Below the pieces are notes generated by a model. The model saw only the letters and a list, made by a program, of their open reading frames with translations. It ran no database searches and was not told the origin of the DNA. A stretch of 64,000 nucleotides of DNA from Azolla caroliniana (lineage: Eukaryota; Polypodiophyta), in assembly GCA_043228905.1 (NCBI GenBank), contig JBHGNT010000004.1, forward strand, positions 8,370,001-8,434,000. The letters run 5' to 3'. The position numbers and the translations under genes were made by a program. Position 1 is the stretch's first letter. Each line of letters opens with the position of its first letter. This document shows positions 22,858-33,100 of this stretch, piece by piece.

Positions 22858-23427
22858 AAGATTGAGGTTGGAAATCCCTCGACTGTTGGACCTGTTGAGT
22901 TTGTTATGGTGCATGCATATAGGATGCAATATATGCAGGTACCCAAGATCATGGTGAACATTGGTAATCCAAGGGGAAAAGTGCACGGGTGGACTAGAGC
23001 ACAGATGGTCCTCTTCAATAGCAACTTAGGTAGACCGGAGATTGGTTGTTCTTTTGACTTGGAGCCTGGTTTGAAAGATGAAAGGGGAGAAGACTTGTCC
23101 TTGAAGTCGTTTTGCAACAGGGCAGCAATATGTTTCCAATATCTTACATTTGAAAATGAGGTTGTGGGGCTGCAAATGTTATGGAAGAGCTCCCCGATAC
23201 AAGGGGAGCTTATGGAACTTGCTCAAGATGTTCTAGTGGTTTGTATATGGAAGGTACAGGATCTAGGGCTGAAGCTTGGTTTGTTCCACTTCCATTGTGC
23301 TAAAGTACCCAAGAATCAAGAATGGAAAATAAGTATGGAGTGGGAATTTATATGGCATATGATAGAGACATATTTGTTGAGCATGGGAGATTCCCCTTTG
23401 GCTTTTTTTGTGAACCCAAGTCAATGA
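22858..23427 (+). pseudogene. LINE-beta segment between ORF1 and ORF2, unrecognised open frame
   Basis: After copia C the LINE continues with an open frame of about 189 codons (from 22858, stop at 23425-23427). I do not recognise its product. It could be the natural C-terminal extension of ORF1, since the frame is open right from the junction. It overlaps the beginning of ORF2, which starts in another frame at about 23424 (MRICSWNVQGLGG). Confidence 0.55.
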
Positions 23428-24219
23428 GAATTTGTTCTTGGAATGTGCAAGGACTTGGTGGGTCTCATCATCAGCTAGAGAAGCGTCGGTTTAGGAGAGA
23501 ATCGTAAGCTGATGGCCTTTGTAAAACGATTGATATATTGCTCTTACAAAAGCATCACCTTGGCCGAGAAAGAACGGAACTTTTCAAAGACCCGTTGCCA
23601 GGGGATTGGTATACATGGTGGGCTCCTGCTCATGGCGTGTTAGAAAGGAGAGGTGGAGTGTGTATTTTGGAGAAGAAATCAGCGGATATCACCATCTTGG
23701 ATCATGGCATATTGATCGAAGGTCGGGCCATGTTCTGCTACTTGGAATGGAGGAATGTAAAAGTTGGGGTGCTGAATGTCTATGCACCTAACATTGGCAA
23801 TGAGAGGACCTCATTTTGGAGACTGTTGGCAAAAAAAATTCCCTCCTTCGACAATTGGATAGTGGCGGGGAATTTTAACATGACAGAGAGAATGGAAGAT
23901 TGTCTTGGGGCTCATTTGAACTTGCTACAAGGGAAGGAGCTTAGAGTGTGGGGTTTCTTAATTTCTATGTTGGGAATTCGGGATTCATGGTATTTTAGTA
24001 TGGCAGTTGAGGTGAATTCCTTGAGGTTCTCATGATTTGGCTAGAAGGAGAGTGAAGGATGTCACTCTAGATTGGACCGCATCTATGTGAGCCCCGGGAT
24101 AGAGGAATGGAGTGGCTACTCATCCATTCTAGCTGGTTTTACATATTCGGATCACCTTCTAGTATCCTTGACTCTTGAACCTATTTACAAGAAGAAGAGT
24201 GAGAGAAATTTGAGGATTC
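23424..24219 (+). pseudogene. LINE-beta ORF2, endonuclease domain
   Basis: Apurinic-endonuclease-like domain opening with MRICSWNVQGLGG, then ILLLQKHHLGRE, VLNVYAPN, and AGNFNMTERMEDCLG in place of the usual GDFN (catalytic Asp to Asn). It ends with DRIYVSP and the SDH box (about 24148-24156). A stop near 23505 and a frame break near 24035 also damage it. Copia A interrupts the codons after LRI at 24219. Coding resumes in frame at 34892. Confidence 0.88.
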
Positions 24220-24568
24220 TGATGGAAATTAATCGACACTTTCCAAACTTCACCTCTCGGCCACAACCAAGGAAACACACGAATCGTTGTTGCAGAAAAT
24301 GGGAAATGCGAAAAATAGAGTGGACACACGATTTAACGTGGAAAACCCTGTACGGGAAAAAACCATGGGAGTACAAGACGCCAAACCAAAACTATGCACA
24401 GAGAAGTATACAATGGCGAGCTGCAAGGCGACGACCTTGAGCTCGCTGTCCTCGCCACAGGCGGCGGAAATACACAGAGGCGTCGACCTCTTCCTCTCTC
24501 ACGCTCTATCTCTCTCACGGCTGCTCTCTCTTCACTCCTCTTGAGTGGAAAAACAGAAAAATGAGTAG
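24220..24568 (-). repeat. Copia A 3' LTR, left piece
   Basis: Starts TGATGGAAATTAAT like the 5' LTR at 34284. It breaks off at AGTAG (24564-24568), the target duplication of copia B. Confidence 0.95.
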
Positions 24569-25181
24569 TGTTGGGAATCAACGCTTGGATTCACCTTCTT
24601 CACTCGGCCACAACCGAGTAATCGCGGATCAATGGAGCAGAAAATAGGAACCACAGAGAGAAACAAAATGCGAGCACACAGGGATTAACGTGGAAAACCC
24701 TATACGGGAAAAACCACGGGAGTGCGAGACTCCAAACCAAACTATGCACAGAGAAATATACAATGGCGAGCTGCAAGGCAACGACCTTGAGCTCGCTGTC
24801 CTCGCCACAGGCGGCGGAAATACACAGAGGCGTCTACCTCTTCGTCTCTCTCGCGCTCTATATCTCTCTCTCTCACGGCTGCTCTCTCTTCACTCCTCTT
24901 GAGTGGAAAAACAGAAAAATGAGTAGCAACAACAAAACAGTTTGCCCTAAGTCATATTTATACATATATGACTTTGGGGCTATTTACACCTATAGCCTCA
25001 GGGGCCCATAGCAGACATATTCACGGATATGTCCCTGTATTCGGATCGCTCTCCGGGTACATTCGTCATCCGGCTCCGAAGTCGGGGTCTTCATCATCCG
25101 GTTCCGAAACCGAAACCGGGCTTGTCGGCATTCATCTCCGACATCCGACCATCCCATCCGAAAGGGACCGTAATCCCAACA
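24569..25181 (-). repeat. Copia B 3' LTR (613 bp)
   Basis: Ends TGTTGGGAATC and GTAATCCCAACA form the terminal inverted repeat. It abuts the polypurine tract (complement AACTCCCCCTT) at 25182. Confidence 0.96.
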
Positions 25182-25191
25182 AACTCCCCCT

Positions 25192-28100
25192 TCACTTCGG
25201 CATGGGATGTCTTTCCAATCCGATCCTCTTCCGGCATGCTTCCAGCTTGTCGGGTGTGAGCACCTTGGTCAGCATATCCGATCCGTTCTCGTCCGTGTGG
25301 ATCTTTGTCAGCACGAACTCCTTGTCTTCTATCCTTTCCCGGATCCAGTGATATCTTCGCTGGATGTGCTTCGTCCGGGAGTGATAGGCCGCGTTCTTCG
25401 CAAGGTGGATTGCACTCTGACTGTCGCAGTAGAGTCGGTACTCCTCCTGCCGGATACCGAGCTCTCTAATGAAGTCCTTCATCCATATTATTTCCTTGCC
25501 GGCTTCCACAGCCGCCATGTACTCCGCCTCCGTGGTTGACAACGCAACCGTCTTCTGCAGCCTCGACTGCCACGAAACAGCTCCCCCTGCATACGTCATC
25601 ACATACCCTGATGTGGACCGGCTGGTATCTGCATCAGCCGACATATCCGAATCGGTGAAACCGTCGAGTTCGGGTTTACCGGAGCCGAATCGGAGGCACA
25701 CGTTTGCCGTGCCCTTCAGGTATCGAAGTATCCACTTGGCCGCGTTCCAATGCTCTTTGCCGGGATTGCTCATGTACCGGCTCACCACTCCGACTGCATA
25801 TCCTATGTCCGGTCTCGTACACACCATGGCGTACATCAAGCTCCCGACGGCTGAGGCATACGGCACTTTCATCATATCCTCCTTTTCAGCCTTTGTCTTG
25901 GGACTTTGCTTGCTGGACAGTTTGCAGTTTGCCGGGAGGGTCGATCCGACCGGTCTTGCTTCCGACATGTTGAACCGGTGAAGCACCTTCGTCACGTACT
26001 TCTCCTGTGACAGCCACAACTGCTTCTTCTTCCGGTCCCGAATGATGTGCATCCCTAATATTTGCCTCGCCGGACCCAGGTCCTTCATTGAGAAGGTTCG
26101 GTGAAGAGCCTTCTTCAGCATCCGTATCTTGACCTGGTCCCGTCCGACGATCAACATGTCGTCCACGTACAGGAGGAGTATTAGAGAGTCTCCTCCTTCG
26201 AACTTCTTCACAAACACGCAGTGGTCGGACTGCGTTTTGAGGTATCCTTCGTCGGTCATGAAGGAGTCGAACTTCCGGTACCATTGCCGGGGAGCTTGCT
26301 TCAGTCCGTAAAGGCTCTTCTTCAACCGGCATACCAGGTGCTCCTTCCCTTTCTTCTCGAATCCTTCCGGTTGCTGCATGTAGATCTCTTCATCGAGGTC
26401 ACCGTGAAGGAATGCCGTCTTCACGTCCATCTGTTCTACCTCGAGGTCCATGCTTGCCGCTATGCTCAGCACCGTCCGGATGGAGGTCATCTTCACTACC
26501 GGGGCAAATATCTCGTCGAAGTCGACGCCCTTCTTCTGCTGAAACCCCTTCACCACGATCCTGGCTTTGTATCTCGGGGGGTTTCCGGCATCTCCCGGTT
26601 TCAGCTTGAACACCCACTTGTTTCGAAGTGCCCGCTTTCCTTTCGGCAACTCCACAAGTTCATATGTGTGGTTCTCATGCAGGGAATCCATTTCGTCCTG
26701 CATGGCACTCAACCACCTGCGGCTCTGGGTGTCATGCTTTGCTTCTTCAAAGCTCTCCGGCTCCCCCTCGTCGGTTAGCAGCACGTGCTCTGGTTCCGGA
26801 AATCTCCGGGGGGCCCTCCTCTCTCTTAGAGGATATCTCCGTTCGGAAGCTTCGGTAACCGGTTCTTCCGATTCTTCTTCTTCATCCGAATCCATTTCGG
26901 GATCGGGGCCGGTTCCGGTATCGTTCTCATCTTCTTCGGCCGGTTCTGTTTCTTCACCGTCTTCGGCCGTATCCTCGAGTGCTAACCGGTCCCTTGCCGG
27001 TCGGGACTGCTCCTCGTAGAGTTGATCCTCACCGGTCGACTTGGAGCTCTTCACCTTCTTCTCCGACTCCCAGTCGGCGAGTGTCTTGTCCTCCATGAAG
27101 ATGATGTCTCGACTCCTGAATATCTTCTTGTCGACCGGGTCCCATACTCGGTAGCCGAACTCGTCGTCGCCGTATCCGAGGAATATGCATGGCCGGGTCT
27201 TTGGATCTAACTTTCCTCTCCGGTCCTTTGCCACATGCACGTATGCGAGACACCCGAACACCTTCAGATGCCGGTAGGACACTTCCTTACCGGTCCACAC
27301 TTTCTGCGGCGTGTCTCCGTCCAAAGGTACTGAGGGTGATCTGTTTATCACATACGTCGCCGTCGACATTGCCTCAGCCCAAAATCCCTTGGGTAATTTC
27401 GCATGCGCCAGCATACTCCGGACCCTCTCCATTATGGTCCGGTTCATCCTCTCGGCCAGCCCGTTCAGTTCCGGCGTCTTCGGCACAGTAAACTCGAGTC
27501 GGATACCCTTCGAGCGGCAGTACTCCTGGAACTGCCCCCGGTATTCCCCTCCGTTATCCGCTCGTATCGCTTTCAGCTTATTGCCGGATTCCCTTTCCAC
27601 TCTCGCGTGGAGTTCTTTGAAGACGCACAACACTTGGTCCTTTGTCTTCATCGGTGCCGTCCACAGTTTTCGGCTATGATCATCGATGAATGTTACGAAG
27701 TACTGGGCTCCGCCATGTGACTTCGTCTCTACCTGACACACGTCAGTGTGCACCAACTCCAATGGTGCGCTACGTCTCGTCGGTGGCCTTGAGTGGAAGG
27801 AGGTTCGGTTCTGCTTACCGGCCAGGCAATCGGTGCACTTCTCCAGGTGCACATGCTTCACTGGGATAAGGTTGTCTTCTGCAAGCCTCTTCATCCCCTT
27901 CTCACTCATGTGGCACAGTCTCTTGTGCCACAGCTCACCGGCAGTGTCGGCTGCCACATTCAGCTCTTCCGGACATAACCGGGCATTCATCAGGTACAGT
28001 GTGTTGACTTTCCGGGCCCGAGCCACTATCAGGCTCCCTTTGCTGAACTTCATTACGCCGTTCCGGATGCTACCTGTGTAGCCTTCATCGTCTAGCCTCC

Positions 28101-29268
28101 CGGCCGAAATCAGGTTCAATCGAACCTCCGGAACGTGTCGGACATCCTTCAGCAGCATTTTGCATCCGGTCGGGGTTGTCAACCACACGTCTCCGATGCC
28201 GGCAATCCGGCACGTACCTTCATTTCCCATCCGAACACAGCCATGCTTGCCGGCTGTGTAGGATGAAAAGTATCTTCTCTCCGGGGTCAGGTGGAACGAC
28301 GCTCCGGAATCGACCACCCAGGTCGTCTCATCGCCGGCAATGTTTAGTTCACCTTCTTCGGTGATGAGCATGATCTCCTCTTCACTTGCCGCGAGTGCCG
28401 TCGTTCCTTTCCGGTCCTGCCCTCGCCGATCCGGACCTCTCCGGTCCGTGGCTCCCCGGTATGCACCGTTTCTCTCCGGTGACTTCTTCGAATCGGTGTC
28501 GTCGGCTCCGTTGTCCTTTCGGTAATGCCGACAATTCTTCCGAAAGTGCCCCGGCTTCCCACAGTGGAAGCATGTGGGTCTTCCTCTTGACTGCGACCGG
28601 GTCCCCGACTTCTCCCGTCTTTGCGGACTCCGGTTCCATTGTCTTCCCCGATCCGATTCGGTAAACAACATCTTCGGGTCGGAGGCCGGTTCCTTATCTC
28701 TCCGACGCGCTTCTTCATTCAGAATACTTGTCTTTACCGTTTGTAAGGACAAGTTATCTTCGGTGCACGAGGTGCTGAGAGTCACCACCAAGTTCTCCCA
28801 GCTTTCCGGCAATGTACACATCAGGATGATGGCTTGCATTGCATCCTCCAACGGGAACTTGATCGCCGCAAGCTGATTCACGAATCCCATGAACGTGCTT
28901 ACGTGTTCCACCATACTCTCGCCGTCCCGGTACTTGAGATTCACTATCTTCCTCATCAGGGAGGTCCGGTTCAACGCATTCTTCCTCTCGTAGAGGCCCG
29001 ACAGCTTCTTCCACATCTCATATGCGTTGGTGTCGTTTGCCACATGTTGTAGGACGCTCACGTCGACGTATTGTCGGATCGTGGCTACGGCTTTCCGGTT
29101 CAGGAGCTTCCACTCCGACTCAAGTACCCCTTTCGGTATTTCCGACCTGTCAATCGGTTCGTACAGGTCCCGAACAATCAGAAGGTCCTCCATCTTGATC
29201 TTCCAGTCGGCGTAATTCTGTGCATTCAGCACCATCATCATCGGCTGCCCGCTGCCGCCGCCTTCCAT
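25192..29268 (-). CDS. Copia B gag-pol polyprotein, 1358 aa, intact
   Basis: Start chosen at ATG 29268 (MEGGGSGQPM), just inside the primer site. An upstream in-frame alternative would lie in the LTR. Order: gag (1-230), CCHC knuckle CFHCGKPGHFRKNC (233-246), protease VVDSGASFH (Asp 320), integrase HHCC zinc site (HKRLCHMSEKG to CTDCLAGKQ), integrase core with RADNGGEY (Asp 571) and the Glu in AERMNRT, RT YVDD (1034-1037), RNase H TDSDMSAD, TTEAEYMA (Glu 1247) and CDSQSAIH. All catalytic residues are present and there are no stops. It encodes shell, processing, cDNA synthesis and integration functions. Confidence 0.97.
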   Translation of the reverse strand: MEGGGSGQPMMMVLNAQNYADWKIKMEDLLIVRDLYEPIDRSEIPKGVLESEWKLLNRKAVATIRQYVDVSVLQHVANDTNAYEMWKKLSGLYERKNALNRTSLMRKIVNLKYRDGESMVEHVSTFMGFVNQLAAIKFPLEDAMQAIILMCTLPESWENLVVTLSTSCTEDNLSLQTVKTSILNEEARRRDKEPASDPKMLFTESDRGRQWNRSPQRREKSGTRSQSRGRPTCFHCGKPGHFRKNCRHYRKDNGADDTDSKKSPERNGAYRGATDRRGPDRRGQDRKGTTALAASEEEIMLITEEGELNIAGDETTWVVDSGASFHLTPERRYFSSYTAGKHGCVRMGNEGTCRIAGIGDVWLTTPTGCKMLLKDVRHVPEVRLNLISAGRLDDEGYTGSIRNGVMKFSKGSLIVARARKVNTLYLMNARLCPEELNVAADTAGELWHKRLCHMSEKGMKRLAEDNLIPVKHVHLEKCTDCLAGKQNRTSFHSRPPTRRSAPLELVHTDVCQVETKSHGGAQYFVTFIDDHSRKLWTAPMKTKDQVLCVFKELHARVERESGNKLKAIRADNGGEYRGQFQEYCRSKGIRLEFTVPKTPELNGLAERMNRTIMERVRSMLAHAKLPKGFWAEAMSTATYVINRSPSVPLDGDTPQKVWTGKEVSYRHLKVFGCLAYVHVAKDRRGKLDPKTRPCIFLGYGDDEFGYRVWDPVDKKIFRSRDIIFMEDKTLADWESEKKVKSSKSTGEDQLYEEQSRPARDRLALEDTAEDGEETEPAEEDENDTGTGPDPEMDSDEEEESEEPVTEASERRYPLRERRAPRRFPEPEHVLLTDEGEPESFEEAKHDTQSRRWLSAMQDEMDSLHENHTYELVELPKGKRALRNKWVFKLKPGDAGNPPRYKARIVVKGFQQKKGVDFDEIFAPVVKMTSIRTVLSIAASMDLEVEQMDVKTAFLHGDLDEEIYMQQPEGFEKKGKEHLVCRLKKSLYGLKQAPRQWYRKFDSFMTDEGYLKTQSDHCVFVKKFEGGDSLILLLYVDDMLIVGRDQVKIRMLKKALHRTFSMKDLGPARQILGMHIIRDRKKKQLWLSQEKYVTKVLHRFNMSEARPVGSTLPANCKLSSKQSPKTKAEKEDMMKVPYASAVGSLMYAMVCTRPDIGYAVGVVSRYMSNPGKEHWNAAKWILRYLKGTANVCLRFGSGKPELDGFTDSDMSADADTSRSTSGYVMTYAGGAVSWQSRLQKTVALSTTEAEYMAAVEAGKEIIWMKDFIRELGIRQEEYRLYCDSQSAIHLAKNAAYHSRTKHIQRRYHWIRERIEDKEFVLTKIHTDENGSDMLTKVLTPDKLEACRKRIGLERHPMPK

Positions 29269-29282
29269 TTTCTGCAACAGTC

Positions 29283-29294
29283 GCTCTGATACCA
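29283..29294 (-). promoter_or_regulatory. Primer-binding site of copia B
   Basis: GCTCTGATACCA is the complement of TGGTATCAGAGC, the initiator tRNA-Met site. It lies three bases from the LTR edge at 29298. Confidence 0.9.
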
Positions 29295-29297
29295 GTT

Positions 29298-29910
29298 TGT
29301 TGGGAATCAACGCTTGGATTCACCTTCTTCACTCGGCCACAACCGAGTAATCGCGGATCAATGGAGCAGAAAATAGGAACCACAGAGAGAAACAAAATGC
29401 GAGCACACAGGGATTAACGTGGAAAACCCTATACGGGAAAAACCACGGGAGTGCGAGACTCCAAACCAAACTATGCACAGAGAAATATACAATGGCGAGC
29501 TGCAAGGCAACGACCTTGAGCTCGCTGTCCTCGCCACAGGCGGCGGAAATACACAGAGGCGTCTACCTCTTCGTCTCTCTCGCGCTCTATATCTCTCTCT
29601 CTCACGGCTGCTCTCTCTTCACTCCTCTTGAGTGGAAAAACAGAAAAATGAGTAGCAACAACAAAACAGTTTGCCCTAAGTCATATTTATACATATATGA
29701 CTTTGGGGCTATTTACACCTATAGCCTCAAGGGCCCATAGCAGACATATTCACGGATATGTCCCTGTATTCGGATCGCTCTCCGGGTACATTCGTCATCC
29801 GGCTCCGAAGTCGGGGTCTTCATCATTCGGTTCCGAAACCGAAACCGGGCTTGTCGGCATTCATCTCCGACATCCGACCATCCCATCCGAAAGGGACCGT
29901 AATCCCAACA
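29298..29910 (-). repeat. Copia B 5' LTR (613 bp)
   Basis: Nearly identical to 24569-25181. The two differences I see are both G/A or C/T transitions. On the minus strand it carries the palindrome-TATA module and a GA-rich leader. Confidence 0.96.
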
Positions 29911-30169
29911 AGTAGCAACATTAAAACTGTTTGCCCTAAGTCATATTTATACACATATGACTTTGGGGCTATTTACAACTATAGCCTCAAGGGCCCTTAG
30001 CAAACATATTCACGGATATGTCCCCGCATCCGGATCTCTCTCCGGGTACATTCGTCATCCGGCTCCGAAGCCGGGGTCTTCATCATCCGGTTCCGAAACC
30101 GAAACCGGGCTCGTCGGCATTCATCTCCGACATCCAACCATCCCATCCGAAGGGACCGTAATCCCAACA
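29911..30169 (-). repeat. Copia A 3' LTR, right piece (with the second AGTAG)
   Basis: Continues the LTR from 24568. After the duplicated AGTAG (29911-29915) it matches the second part of 34284-34886 and ends AATCCCAACA next to the polypurine tract. Confidence 0.95.
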
Positions 30170-30179
30170 AACTCCCCCT

Positions 30180-33100
30180 TCACTTCGGCATGGGATGTCT
30201 TTCCAATCCGATCCTCTTCCGGCATGCTTCCAGCTTGTCGGGTGTGAGCACCTTGGTCAGCATATCCGACCCGTTCTCGTCCGTGTGGACCTTCGTCAGC
30301 ACGAACTCCTTGTCTTCTATCCTTTCCCGGATCCAGTGATATCTTCGCTGGATGTGCTTCGTTCGGGAGTGATAGGCCGCGTTCTTTGCAAGGTGGATTG
30401 CACTTTGACTGTCGCAGTAGAGTCGGTACTCCTCCTGCCGGATACCGAGCTCTCTAATGAAGTCCTTCATCCATATTATTTCCTTGCCGGCTTCAACAGC
30501 TGCCATGTACTCCGCGTCCGTGGTTGACAACGCAACCGTCTTCTGCAGCCTCGACTGCCACGAAACGGCTCCCCCTGCATAGGTCATCACATACCCGGAT
30601 GTGGACCGACTGGTATTTGCATCAGCCGACATATCCGAATCGGTAAAACCGTCAAGTTCGGGCTTACCGGAGCCGAATCGAAGGCACACGTTTGCCGTGC
30701 CCTTCAGGTATTGGAGTATCCACTTGGCCGCGTTCCAATGCTCTTTGCCGGGATTGCTCATGTACCGGCTCACCACTCCGACTGCATATCCGATGTCCGG
30801 TCGGGTACACACCATTGCGTACATCAAGCTTCCGACGGCAGAGGCATATGGCACTTTCATCATGTCCTCCTTCTCAGCCTTTGTCTTGGGGCTTTGCTTG
30901 CTGGACAGCTTGCAGTTTGCCGGGAGGGTCGATCCGACCGGTCTTGCTTCCGACATGTTGAACCGTTTAAGCACCTTTGTCACGTACTTCTCCTGTGACA
31001 GCCACAACTGCTTCTTGCTCCGGTCCCGGATGATGTGCATCCCTAGTATTTGTCTCGCCGGACCCAAGTCCTTCATTGAGAAGGTTCGGTGAAGAGCCTT
31101 CTTCAGCATCCGTATCTTGACCTGGTCCCGTCCGACGATCAACATGTCGTCCACGTACAGGAGGAGTATTAGAAAGTCTCCTCCTTCGAACTTCTTCACA
31201 AACACGCAGTGGTCGGACTGCGTTTTGAGGTACCCTTCGTCGGTCATGAAAGAGTCGAACTTCCGGTACCATTGCCGGGGAGCCTGCTTCAGTTCGTAAA
31301 GGCTCTTCTTCAACCGGCATACCAGGTGCTCCTTCCCTTTCTTCTCGAATCCTTCCGGTTGCTGCATGTAGATCTCTTCTTCGAGGTCACCGTGAAGGAA
31401 TGCCGTCTTCACGTCCATCTGTTCTACCTCGAGGTCCATGCTTGCCGCTATGCTCAGCACCGTTCGGATGGAGGTCATCTTCACTACCGGGGCAAATATC
31501 TCGTCGAAGTTGACGCCCTTCTTCTGCTGAAACCCCTTCACCACGATCCTGGCTTTGTATCTCGGGGGGTTTCCGGCATCTCCCGGTTTCAGCTTGAACA
31601 CCCACTTGTTTCGAAGTGCCCGCTTTCCTTTCGGCAACTCCACAAGTTCATATGTATGGTTCTCATGCAGGGAATCCATCTCATCCTGCATGGCACTCAA
31701 CCACCTGCGGCTCTGGGCGTCATGCTTTGCTTCTTCAAAGCTCTCCGGCTCCCCTTCGTCGGTTAGCAGCACGTGCTCTGGTTCCGGAAATCTCCGGGGG
31801 GCCCTTCTCTCTCTTAGAGGATATCTCCGTTCCGGAGCTTCGGTGACCGGCTCCTCCGTTTCCTCTTCATCCGAATCCATTTCGGGATCGGGGCCGGTTC
31901 CGGTATCAGTTTCATCTTCCTCGGCCGGTTCTGTTTCTTCACTGTCTTCGGCCGGATCCTCGAGTGCTAACCGGTCCCTTGCCGGTCGGGACTGCTCCTC
32001 GTAGAGTTGATCCTCACCGGTCGACTTGGAGCTCTTCATCTTCTTCTCCGACTCCCAGTCGGCGAGTGTCTTGTTCTCCATGAAGATGATATCACGACTC
32101 CGGAATATCTTCTTGTCGACCGGGTCCCATACTCGGTAGCCGAACTCGTCATCGCCGTAACCGAGGAATATGCATGGCCGGGTCTTTGGATCTAGCTTTC
32201 CTCTCCGGTCCTTAGCCACATGCACGTATGCGAGACACCCGAACACCTTCAGATGCCGGTAGGATACTTCCCTACCGGTCCACACTCTCTGCGGCGTGTC
32301 TCCGTCCAAAGGTACTGAGGGTGATCTGTTTATCACGTATGTCGCCGTCGACATCGCCTCAGCCCAAAACCCCTTGGGTAATTTCGCATGCGCCAGCATA
32401 CTCCGGACCCTCTCCATTATGGTCCGGTTCATCCTCTCGGCCAGCCCGTTCAGTTCCGGCGTCTTCGGCACAGTAAACTCGAGCCGGATTCCCTTCGAGC
32501 GACAGTACTCCGCGAACTGCCCCCGGTATTCCCCTCCGTTATCCGCTCGTATCGCTTTCAGCTTCTTGCCGGATTCCCTTTCCACTCTCGCGTGGAGTTC
32601 TTTGAAGATGGACAACACTTGGTCCTTTGTCTTCAACGGTGCCGTCCACAGCTTCTGGCTGTGATCATCAATGAATGTCACGAAGTACTGGGCTCCGCCA
32701 TGTGACTTCGTTTCTACCTGACACACATCAGTATGCACCAACTCCAATGGTGCGCTACGTCTCGTCGGTGGCCTTGAGTGGAAGGAGGTTCGGTTCTGCT
32801 TACCGGCCAGGCAATCGGTGCACTTCTCCAGGTGCACATGCTTCACTGGAATAAGGTTGTCTTCTGCAAGCCTCTTCATCCCCTTCTCACTCATGTGGCA
32901 CAGTCTCTTGTGCCACAGCTCACCGGCAGTGTCGGCTGCCACGTTTAACTCTTCCGGACACAACCAGGCATTCATAAGGTACAGTGTGTTGACTTTCCGG
33001 GCCCGAGCCACTATCAGGCTCCCCTTGCTGAACTTCATTACGCCGTTCCGGATGCTACCTGTGTAGCCTTCATCGTCTAGCCTCCTGGCCGAAATCAGGT

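Larger units (their letters stand above)
24569..29910 (-). mobile_element. Copia B: complete, apparently intact copia element
   Basis: 5342 bp. Both LTRs are 613 bp with two differences seen by eye. It has a perfect 5-bp target duplication AGTAG (24564-24568 and 29911-29915), primer-binding site, polypurine tract and one uninterrupted gag-pol frame. Nothing visible prevents autonomy, though expression cannot be judged from sequence. It is the youngest member of the nest. Confidence 0.97.

Noticed and set aside
25207-29417. Many plus-strand frames of 60-185 codons inside copia B (and the same in copia A)
   Set aside because: Shadows opposite an intact minus-strand gag-pol; they follow its codon pattern.
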